Source of the DNA: CAZDDW01 sp964480695
GTDB lineage: Bacteria; Patescibacteriota; Patescibacteriia; UBA9934; CAZDDW01
DNA length: 5,428 nucleotides
Assembly (NCBI GenBank): GCA_964480695.1
Contig: CAYZPO010000064.1
Location: forward strand, 1 to 5,428
Reading direction: 5' to 3'
The notes under the pieces are model-generated. The model was not told the origin of the DNA and ran no database searches. It was given only the letters and a program-made list of their open reading frames with translations. Positions 1-4,531 of this stretch are shown here, in pieces (positions within the stretch are counted from its first letter, which is position 1; every line of letters starts with the position of its first letter). A program made the translations under genes and the position numbers.

Positions 1-62
1 TAAACGAGCTAGGCCGAGCGTCCTGAACAAAAAGTATGGCCGAGTCTTTGATAGGTCGGCCG
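1..62. other. Intergenic start of window with GGCCGA repeats
   Basis: No gene is supported here. The hexamer GGCCGA occurs directly at 12-17 and 38-43 and inverted (TCGGCC) at 56-61. The 38-43 and 56-61 copies could form a 6-bp hairpin with a 12-base loop. No clear T-run follows, so this is at best a weak terminator for a gene lying upstream of the window. Its GC-rich character contrasts with the AT-rich promoter that follows. Confidence 0.3.
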
Positions 63-78
63 GATATATTTACATATT

Positions 79-107
79 TTGAACCTAAATCAACCCTATG
101 CTATACT
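79..107 (+). promoter_or_regulatory. Promoter of rplI, nearly leaderless
   Basis: A -35-like TTGAAC (79-84) and a -10 box TATACT (102-107) are separated by exactly 17 bases. The -10 is extended by TG at 99-100 with one base between. Initiation about seven bases after the -10 box falls at 114-116, so the mRNA would begin at or within two bases of the rplI ATG at 116. No ribosome-binding site lies in between, which is consistent with leaderless translation. Confidence 0.75.
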
Positions 108-115
108 GTGCGGGT

Positions 116-574
116 ATGAAAATTATCCTCATGAAAGATGTGCCTAAAGTGGGCCTAAAGGGGGAGGTTAAGGAGGTGTCAGTTGGTTACGCCCGCAACT
201 TTTTGTTTGCTCAAAACCTGGCTGTTCAAGCGACAGATAAAGTCGTGACAGCAATGAAGAAAGAACGCACTGTTGCAGCTAAGCGGGAGGAAAAAGATAT
301 GAAGCAGGCTGGGGAGGACGCTAAGAAGTTAGATGCCTATCTGCTACAGCTCGAAGAGCGAGCTAATGAAACCGGTGGACTCTATGCTGCAGTGACCATG
401 GAGACGGTCGCGGCTGCGTTGAAAAAAGCTGGCTTCAAAATTGATCCAAGCATGGTTGATTTACCAGAACCGATCAAAGAAGTCGGTGAGCACGAGGTCC
501 GGCTCAAACTGCCGCACGGCCTCGAAGCCAAGATCACTGTCGACATCCAAGAAAATAAGAAATTAAAAAAATAA
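116..574 (+). CDS. rplI: Large ribosomal subunit protein bL9
   Basis: This is the 152-residue bL9, which binds 23S rRNA near the base of the L1 stalk; the family is usually about 148-150 residues. The N-terminal RNA-binding domain (1-52) shows MKIILMKDVPKVG and the hallmark GYARNFL (24-30). A charged helical linker follows (about 41-85). The C-terminal domain has GGLYAAVT (87-94), then DLPEPIKEVGEHEV (115-128) and KLPHGLEAKI. An in-frame ATG at 98 was rejected as the start: it lies upstream of the -10 box, the extension MLYCAG is foreign to the family, and MKIIL is the canonical N-terminus. No Shine-Dalgarno is present. The last six codons (NKKLKK and stop) overlap the left arm of a palindromic repeat, so the lysine tail may be repeat-derived. 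It appears to be transcribed alone. Confidence 0.95.
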   Translation: MKIILMKDVPKVGLKGEVKEVSVGYARNFLFAQNLAVQATDKVVTAMKKERTVAAKREEKDMKQAGEDAKKLDAYLLQLEERANETGGLYAAVTMETVAAALKKAGFKIDPSMVDLPEPIKEVGEHEVRLKLPHGLEAKITVDIQENKKLKK

Positions 575-620
575 TAAAATAAGCCCAAGAGCTTATTTTC
601 TTAGTTTCTTAGTTTTTTAT
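555..620. repeat. Palindromic octamer-patterned A/T element, copy 1
   Basis: Two 30-base arms (555-584, and 591-620 inverted) flank a six-base loop. Of 30 positions, 25 form Watson-Crick pairs and two more G-U pairs. Each arm reads as tetramers alternating NTAA and NAAA and ends in AAGC at the loop; nearly all differences between arms fall on the first base of a tetramer. The left arm includes the rplI stop codon and last codons. A related element lies at 4047-4111: arm 591-620, reverse-complemented, matches 4047-4076 at 28 of 30 bases. Confidence 0.75.
576..618 (+). terminator. Rho-independent-like terminator of rplI
   Basis: The core is a perfect 9-bp stem (AAAATAAGC at 576-584, GCTTATTTT at 591-599) with loop CCAAGA, followed by a T-rich tail up to 618. 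The stem is AT-rich and only modestly stable on its own, but the surrounding arms extend the pairing. The A-rich left flank would provide a U-rich tail on the other strand too, so it may act in both directions. Complete termination is not assured, and pyrG may receive read-through from rplI. Confidence 0.65.
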
Positions 621-630
621 TTAATTATCT

Positions 631-2268
631 ATGGCCAAAACAAAAAGACCAAAGTACGTTTTCGTTGTTGGTGGAGTAATGTCCTCTGTTGGTAAGGGGG
701 TTGCTTCTGCTTCCATTGCTAAGTTAGTTCAGGCTCGCGGCTACAAAGTCGCTAGCATTAAGTGCGACATGTATGTCAACGTTGACGCTGGCACGATTCG
801 CCCAGCTGAACACGGTGAGGTTTATGTTGGAGCTGATGGAATTGAAGCAGATCAAGACCTTGGTAATTATGAACGCTTTACTGGTCAGATAACCACCTTG
901 GATAATTACATTACTACCGGACAGGTGTATCAGGAAGTGATTCGTCGTGAACGTAATTTGGAATATGGTGGTGAGGACGTGGAAGTGGTACCAGATGTTC
1001 CGAAAGAAATTATTCGCCGGATCAAGAACTGTCAGCAAAAGACCAAAGCCGATATCATGACCATCGAGTACGGAGGCACAGTCGGAGAGTATCAACTAGT
1101 CCTATTCCTTGAGGCCGCACGAATGATGAAAGCAGCCATGCCTGAAGACGTGATTTTTGTTATGGTTAGTTATTTACCAACTCCGAGTCTACTTGGGGAA
1201 CAAAAGTCTAAGCCAACACAGTACGCGATCCGCACTTTGAACTCGGCTGGTATTACTCCGGATTTTATTATGTGTCGTAGTGATCTTCCTGTTTCTCCGG
1301 ATGTTAAACGCACGATTAGCAATGTTTGCAGCTTGCCGATCGAACGCATTATCTCAGCCCCGAATGTGGAGTCAATCTATGACGTACCGATCGTTTTCCA
1401 TAAACAGGATCTTGGAAAAGAGGTTTTGAAAGCACTGAACCTGCGAGTTAATCCATCGCGAATGAAAGAGTGGGAAGCTTTGTCACGCAAGATCAAACGA
1501 ATGAAGAAAGAGGTTAAGATTGCTATCGTGGGCAAGTACTTTAATATGAAGTCCTGTAAAGATACTTACATTTCTGTGATCGAGGCCACAAATCACGCTG
1601 CTTGGCACCACGGGTTCAAACCAAAAATTACCTGGATCGATTCTGAAAGTTATGAAAAGGATCCAAAGAAAGTTAAGGAATTGAAGAAGTTTGATGGTGT
1701 GGTTGTCCCTGGTGGTTGGGGTACGCGTGGAATTGAAGGGAAGATCAAAGCCATTGAATACATTCGAAAAAATAATATTCCATATCTTGGACTGTGTTAC
1801 GGAATGCAATGTGCTGTGATTGAGTTTGCTCGTAACGTTCTGGGATGGAAGGATGCCTGTACTACTGAGATGAAGAAAAAAGGCGGTCATCCCGTGATTC
1901 ATTGGATGCCAGGGCAGTTGGAGAATATCAAAAAGAAAAAGTATGGTGGTACCTTGCGTCTCGGAGAGCATCCGTGTCAGCTGATCAAAGGAACTAAGGC
2001 GCGTGAATTATATGGCAAAGCCAAAGTCAGTGAACGCCACCGCCACCGCTATGAATACAACAATGATTATCGAGTTGAGCTGGAAGAGGCTGGGTTAATT
2101 ACTTCAGGAGTTAATCCAGAAATGAACCTGGTTGAAATTGTTGAGCTTAAAGACCACCCATTCTTTATGGGGACTCAGTTCCATCCAGAGTTTAAGTCAT
2201 ATCCGCTTAAACCAAATCCAGTTTGGCGAGGATTTTTAGCTGCTGCTACTAAGCGGGCTAAGAAGTAA
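631..2268 (+). CDS. pyrG: CTP synthase (glutamine-hydrolysing)
   Basis: It converts UTP, ATP and glutamine to CTP in the cytoplasm, the last step of pyrimidine nucleotide synthesis; at 545 residues it is full length. The synthetase domain (about 1-270) has the P-loop GGVMSSVGKG (14-23), Mg-binding D76 and E146, and the UTP-site KSKPTQY (192-198, usually KxKPTQH). The class I glutamine amidotransferase domain (about 294-545) has PGGWGTRG (360-367), nucleophile C389 in YLGLCYGMQ, and H518/E520 in QFHPEF, so both halves look active. Oddities: the near-universal GDIE is GEYQ (152-155), and F becomes W in the glutaminase loop. The start is the first ATG giving MAKTKRPKYVFVVGG. No Shine-Dalgarno is present and only a weak -10 (TTTAAT, 620-625) lies ahead, so transcription may be read-through from rplI or from a poor leaderless promoter. 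Confidence 0.97.
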   Translation: MAKTKRPKYVFVVGGVMSSVGKGVASASIAKLVQARGYKVASIKCDMYVNVDAGTIRPAEHGEVYVGADGIEADQDLGNYERFTGQITTLDNYITTGQVYQEVIRRERNLEYGGEDVEVVPDVPKEIIRRIKNCQQKTKADIMTIEYGGTVGEYQLVLFLEAARMMKAAMPEDVIFVMVSYLPTPSLLGEQKSKPTQYAIRTLNSAGITPDFIMCRSDLPVSPDVKRTISNVCSLPIERIISAPNVESIYDVPIVFHKQDLGKEVLKALNLRVNPSRMKEWEALSRKIKRMKKEVKIAIVGKYFNMKSCKDTYISVIEATNHAAWHHGFKPKITWIDSESYEKDPKKVKELKKFDGVVVPGGWGTRGIEGKIKAIEYIRKNNIPYLGLCYGMQCAVIEFARNVLGWKDACTTEMKKKGGHPVIHWMPGQLENIKKKKYGGTLRLGEHPCQLIKGTKARELYGKAKVSERHRHRYEYNNDYRVELEEAGLITSGVNPEMNLVEIVELKDHPFFMGTQFHPEFKSYPLKPNPVWRGFLAAATKRAKK

Positions 2269-2279
2269 TAGAACAAAAT

Positions 2280-2303
2280 AGGCGGGGTCCCTTAACCCCG
2301 CCT
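2280..2303 (-). terminator. GC-rich hairpin between convergent genes
   Basis: A perfect 9-bp stem (AGGCGGGGT at 2280-2288, ACCCCGCCT at 2295-2303) has a six-base loop. Read on the minus strand it is followed by TATTTTGTTC, a usable U-rich tail, so it best fits termination of the minus-strand 59-codon gene. On the plus strand it lies 11 bases after the pyrG stop but is followed by GTAGATCG with no T-run. It may still stall or protect the pyrG transcript end. Confidence 0.7.
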
Positions 2304-2316
2304 GTAGATCGAAATG

Positions 2317-2332
2317 ACAGGTTTTAGCCTGT
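2317..2332 (+). terminator. Weak second hairpin after pyrG
   Basis: The stem ACAGGT/GCCTGT (one G-T wobble, loop TTTA) is followed by TATTTTAAAC on the plus strand. It could be the plus-strand terminator of pyrG, complementing the stronger hairpin at 2280-2303 that lacks a T-tail in this direction. It touches the stop codon of the minus-strand gene. The stem is short, so this is tentative. Confidence 0.3.
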
Positions 2333-2511
2333 TATTTTAAACCAAGTTTTTTCCGAACCTTCTTCGTCTCTTCCTTGTCTTTTTGACCAGACATCACCCT
2401 TGTTGCCTTGGTTTTAATCTGAGCAAACTCTTTTTGCAAGGCCTTAAGCTGTTTTTCTATTTCTTTAAGACGTTTTTTATACTCGTCTTGTTTATTTGAC
2501 TTTTGACTCAT
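2332..2511 (-). CDS. Small lysine-rich coiled-coil protein, unknown function
   Basis: This is an unrecognised 59-residue protein starting MSQKSNKQDEYKKRLKEIEK and ending KKVRKKLGLK. It is strongly basic and hydrophilic, with no membrane segment, signal peptide or cysteine. Residues about 9-36 show heptad-like hydrophobic spacing (L15, I18, L22, L25, F29, I32), suggesting a short coiled coil or a nucleic-acid-associated helix. Support for a real gene: it fills most of the pyrG to 2556 gap on the minus strand, has a plausible promoter upstream (TTGTAT, 17 bases, TATAAT) and a hairpin with a T-rich tail downstream. There is no Shine-Dalgarno, as with its neighbours. It is divergent to the acidic 378-residue coiled-coil gene, and its opposite charge makes a partnership conceivable, but that is speculation. 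Confidence 0.6.
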   Translation of the reverse strand: MSQKSNKQDEYKKRLKEIEKQLKALQKEFAQIKTKATRVMSGQKDKEETKKVRKKLGLK

Positions 2512-2523
2512 ATAAACTATAAA
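2496..2523 (+). promoter_or_regulatory. Promoter of the 378-codon coiled-coil gene
   Basis: TTGACT (2496-2501) and TATAAA (2518-2523) are separated by 16 bases. Initiation would be near 2530, about 26 bases before the ATG at 2556. The -35 lies inside the first codons of the minus-strand gene, and the predicted start overlaps the other promoter's transcript by about 15 bases. A second TTGACT at 2503-2508 is poorly spaced for this -10. Confidence 0.55.
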
Positions 2524-2550
2524 ATAAGATCAATTCAATAACTTAAATAA

Positions 2551-2579
2551 ATTATATGGGATTACTAGATCGAATACAA
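2551..2579 (-). promoter_or_regulatory. Promoter of the minus-strand small gene
   Basis: On the minus strand, TTGTAT (2579-2574) and a perfect TATAAT (2556-2551) are separated by 17 bases. Initiation would be near 2544, giving a leader of about 33 bases before the ATG at 2511. The promoter lies within the first eight codons of the divergent gene at 2556. Confidence 0.55.
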
Positions 2580-3692
2580 GAGGTGAGAGATCGACGTGAG
2601 GCCGCTAAACAAGAGCAAGATGTGTTAGTGGAAAAAGATCAAGAGTTCGAATCTCGCTTGGTTGAGTTAGAAAGTGTTCAAGCTGATGTCCGGGGTGTGT
2701 TAGAAAATACTGAAGGTGAATACGGTGAGGCCATGGAAGCAATAAATGAATTACGGAGTTTTGAAGAGGAAGATTTGAACCAGGTAGATGCAGCAGACAT
2801 TAATGCAATTAAGGTTACGGCAGATGATACGATTAGTAGGTTTAATGAATTACGTGCACAGTTAACTGAGGTGGAAATGGAGATTGCTGGGATTGAGGCT
2901 AAGAATGTAGAGGATGCTAAGGTGAAGCAGCGGGAAGAATGGGATGTAAAAGGTTCAGTAAATTTTTATCGGAATACAGAACGCTGGAAAAAGTATCAAT
3001 ACTCAAATACTGAGGTTGATGAAGGAGAACTCGAGGAGTTGATGGAAAATTTTCGTGTAGTCATGCAGCAGGAGGATCGTTTTGTTTTTCCAGGTAATGA
3101 AGGATTCTTTGCTTTATTGCGTGGTGAATCAACACGGGCGGAGGCTCTTGATTTGTATACTCAAAAATACGTTCCAACACTGGAGGAGACTCGGGATGTG
3201 ATTAAGTCTAGGCATGAAAGCCGGAGGGAGCTTGGAGGTGAGAAGGCAGAAGATTATGAAATAGAGGCAGAAGCATTGTCAGCCTTTGATACTGATTCTT
3301 ATCATCCTGTGCTTGATGTAGTTAAACGTTTGGAAGAAGTTAAAAAAGTTGACCTAAGTTCTGCAGAAGCAATTGATGCTCTTGCCAAGGACCATATTAA
3401 AAAATTTACCAAGGCCATGGATGATGGGATTCAAGCCTGGATGATGGCTTCTATGAGACAAGAAGGTATGAATGAGCATGATTTGGCCAAAGAAATGTTA
3501 TTTTTAAATGGGGAGGTGAGGACCGGGACAACAATGGAAAAGGTCATAAAGTTGGCGCCGGAATTTGGTGGTAATGCAGTTGGGTTGGCTGCAACCGTAA
3601 GAACTTTGGCTGGCCGTCATAGAGGAGATATTAGATTGAATAGACACTGGGACAGAATATTAAAAGAAGCCAATAAGGCGGCAGGTTATTGA
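2556..3692 (+). CDS. Acidic coiled-coil protein, unknown function
   Basis: I do not recognise this 378-residue protein. It has no signal peptide, no membrane segment and no cysteine, so it is probably cytoplasmic. Residues about 1-125 are highly charged and helical with heptad-like spacing, predicted to form a coiled coil with a break near 50-90. The middle (about 130-210) is richer in aromatics (NFYRNTERWKKYQYS, RFVFPGNEGFFALLRG). Residues 225-290 are acidic to mixed helices, and the C-terminal third contains QAWMMASMRQEGM (293-305) and a basic end (AGRHRGDIRLNRHWDRILK, 352-370). No catalytic motif is evident. It uses AGA and AGG for arginine more than rplI, pyrG or rpmA, hinting at lower expression or a different history. 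Its TGA stop overlaps the -35 box of rpmA. No Shine-Dalgarno precedes the ATG. Confidence 0.85.
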   Translation: MGLLDRIQEVRDRREAAKQEQDVLVEKDQEFESRLVELESVQADVRGVLENTEGEYGEAMEAINELRSFEEEDLNQVDAADINAIKVTADDTISRFNELRAQLTEVEMEIAGIEAKNVEDAKVKQREEWDVKGSVNFYRNTERWKKYQYSNTEVDEGELEELMENFRVVMQQEDRFVFPGNEGFFALLRGESTRAEALDLYTQKYVPTLEETRDVIKSRHESRRELGGEKAEDYEIEAEALSAFDTDSYHPVLDVVKRLEEVKKVDLSSAEAIDALAKDHIKKFTKAMDDGIQAWMMASMRQEGMNEHDLAKEMLFLNGEVRTGTTMEKVIKLAPEFGGNAVGLAATVRTLAGRHRGDIRLNRHWDRILKEANKAAGY

Positions 3693-3717
3693 CATAAATA
3701 AGCTGTTTTGATAGAAT
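3689..3717 (+). promoter_or_regulatory. Strong promoter of rpmA
   Basis: A perfect -35 TTGACA (3689-3694), a 17-base spacer and an extended -10 (TG at 3709-3710, TAGAAT at 3712-3717) form the best promoter in the window. Initiation near 3724 gives a leader of about 40 bases. The -35 overlaps the stop codon of the upstream gene. GATAG (3710-3714) and CTATC (3725-3729) form an inverted repeat across the predicted start site, a possible but unproven operator. Confidence 0.8.
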
Positions 3718-3742
3718 ACTCGCGCTATCGAATAGATTCAGT

Positions 3743-3764
3743 TTTACCTAATATTTACCTAATA
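3743..3764 (+). repeat. Tandem 11-bp repeat in the rpmA leader
   Basis: TTTACCTAATA is repeated perfectly twice (3743-3753, 3754-3764), and the last A of the second copy is the first base of the rpmA ATG. It sits where a ribosome-binding site would normally be, but carries ACCT rather than AGGA. It could be a translational control element or a simple slippage duplication. Confidence 0.7.
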
Positions 3765-4045
3765 TGGCACATAAAAAGGCCGGTGGATCCACCGGGTTAG
3801 GACGAGATTCCAAAGCAAAACGTTTAGGCGTTAAGCGCGGCGACGGACAGGCTGTTAAGGCCGGAGAGATTTTGATTCGTCAGCGCGGTACTAAGTGGCG
3901 ACCTGGTGAAAACGTTCGAGTCGGTAAGGACGACACACTTTACGCTAAAGTAGCTGGAATCGTTAAGTTCAGCAAAAAGAAGGTCACCAAGTTTGACGGA
4001 GCGCTTCAGTTGAAAACGTTTGTAAATATAGAACCGAAGAACTAA
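3764..4045 (+). CDS. rpmA: Large ribosomal subunit protein bL27
   Basis: This is the 93-residue bL27, whose N-terminal tail reaches toward the peptidyl-transferase centre. It starts directly with the canonical MAHKKAGGST, without the cleaved N-terminal extension seen in Firmicutes. GRDSKAKRLGVKRGDGQAVKAG (13-34), IRQRGTKWRPG (38-48) and VGKDDTLYA (53-61) match the family. The usual RNG after GGST is altered to GLG. The C-terminus (about 70-93, KKKVTKFDGALQLKTFVNIEPKN) departs from the common KGPKGRKTVSV-like ending. The usual partner rplU (bL21) is not upstream; rpmA has its own strong promoter and its own terminator and appears monocistronic. Confidence 0.97.
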   Translation: MAHKKAGGSTGLGRDSKAKRLGVKRGDGQAVKAGEILIRQRGTKWRPGENVRVGKDDTLYAKVAGIVKFSKKKVTKFDGALQLKTFVNIEPKN

Positions 4046-4046
4046 A

Positions 4047-4111
4047 ATAAGAAACTAAAAAACTAAGAAAATAAGCACAGTGCTTATTTTTTTATTTTCT
4101 TGTTTTCTTAC
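4047..4111. repeat. Palindromic octamer-patterned A/T element, copy 2
   Basis: The left arm (4047-4076) and the inverted right arm (4082-4111) agree at 24 of 30 positions, with two more able to wobble-pair. The same alternating NTAA/NAAA pattern ending in AAGC is present as in the element at 555-620. The left arm also matches the left arm at 555-584 at 27 of 30 bases. It begins two bases after the rpmA stop codon, and its right arm supplies the -35 box of the next promoter. Confidence 0.75.
4068..4100 (+). terminator. Rho-independent-like terminator of rpmA
   Basis: A perfect 10-bp stem (AAAATAAGCA at 4068-4077, TGCTTATTTT at 4081-4090) has a three-base loop, CAG. It is followed on the plus strand by a T-rich run to about 4100. 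The A-rich left flank would allow bidirectional action. It is stronger than the related hairpin after rplI. Confidence 0.8.
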
Positions 4112-4128
4112 TTTTTTTAAGCTATAAT
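4100..4128 (+). promoter_or_regulatory. Leaderless promoter of the membrane protein-mraY unit
   Basis: TTGTTT (4100-4105), a 17-base spacer and a perfect TATAAT (4123-4128) are followed by only six bases before the ATG at 4135. Initiation seven bases after the -10 falls on the A of the ATG, so the mRNA is predicted to have no leader. The -35 lies inside the right arm of the terminator element, so termination of rpmA and initiation of the next unit share sequence. Confidence 0.75.
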
Positions 4129-4134
4129 CTCTTC

Positions 4135-4530
4135 ATGCGTAGAATAATTTCTAAGGCTCGGAAATTGAATCGAGCCTTGATCGATCTCTTTAAGAATTCT
4201 AGATTTTACCGAGGCGTAACTATTGTCTCGGCTATTTTGGTTGTCTTAACCCTGATTCTGCCGTTGTGGAAAATCATGCCTAACCTAGGTGACGAAACTT
4301 TTATCCCGCTGCACTATAATATTTACTTTGGAATTGATCGTTTCGGGCCATGGTATTACATTTTCATTCTGCCGGCTCTTGGTTTTCTGATGCTGCTCTT
4401 GAACGTAATTTTTGAAGCCGTTTTTGTGAAGCGTGAGCACATCTTGTCGATTTTCTTTGCTGTGACCACGATTGCCGTAGAAGTGATTTTATTCGTGTCT
4501 ATGGCTTTAATCGTTTTGATGAACACTTAA
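4135..4530 (+). CDS. Three-helix membrane protein upstream of mraY
   Basis: This 131-residue protein has a basic N-terminal cytoplasmic tail (RRIISKARKLNRALIDLFKNSRFYRG) and three predicted membrane helices at about 28-47, 72-96 and 104-128. Between the first two lies a polar loop with the motif IPLHYNIYFGIDRFG (57-71). This resembles the conserved loop of DUF1648-type membrane proteins (roughly P-x-H-[YFW]-N then G-x-D), but I cannot assign it firmly and the function is unknown. The start is the ATG six bases after a TATAAT box; no Shine-Dalgarno exists. mraY starts one base after its stop codon, so the two are almost certainly co-transcribed and perhaps translationally coupled. That makes an envelope-related role plausible, by context only. 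Confidence 0.85.
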   Translation: MRRIISKARKLNRALIDLFKNSRFYRGVTIVSAILVVLTLILPLWKIMPNLGDETFIPLHYNIYFGIDRFGPWYYIFILPALGFLMLLLNVIFEAVFVKREHILSIFFAVTTIAVEVILFVSMALIVLMNT

Positions 4531-4531
4531 T

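Noticed and set aside
98..115. In-frame upstream ATG giving bL9 the extension MLYCAG
   Set aside because: It overlaps the extended -10 box, so it would not be transcribed from this promoter, and bL9 proteins begin with the MKIIL-type N-terminus encoded at 116.
382..588. Minus-strand open frame opposite rplI
   Set aside because: Low-complexity translation antisense to a certain gene; no promoter or family resemblance.
597..625. Leaderless promoter directly before pyrG (TTTCTT, 17 bases, TTTAAT)
   Set aside because: Spacing fits, but both boxes are poor matches in a T-rich tract where such matches arise by chance, so it is not listed as a feature.
575..630. Bacillus-type pyrG attenuator controlled by G-repeat slippage at the transcript start
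   Set aside because: No run of G at a plausible transcript start and no GC-rich leader hairpin. The hairpin belongs to the end of rplI and is shared with the rpmA end.
724..1095. Minus-strand open frame inside pyrG
   Set aside because: Antisense shadow of a clearly conserved enzyme, with no independent support.
1483..1971. Minus-strand open frame inside pyrG
   Set aside because: Antisense shadow of the glutaminase half of pyrG; the translation has no recognisable domain.
555..4111. CRISPR-like or transposon-end interpretation of the repeated palindromes
   Set aside because: Only two copies 3.5 kb apart, no spacers, no transposase and no target-site duplication seen; terminator-like function fits better.
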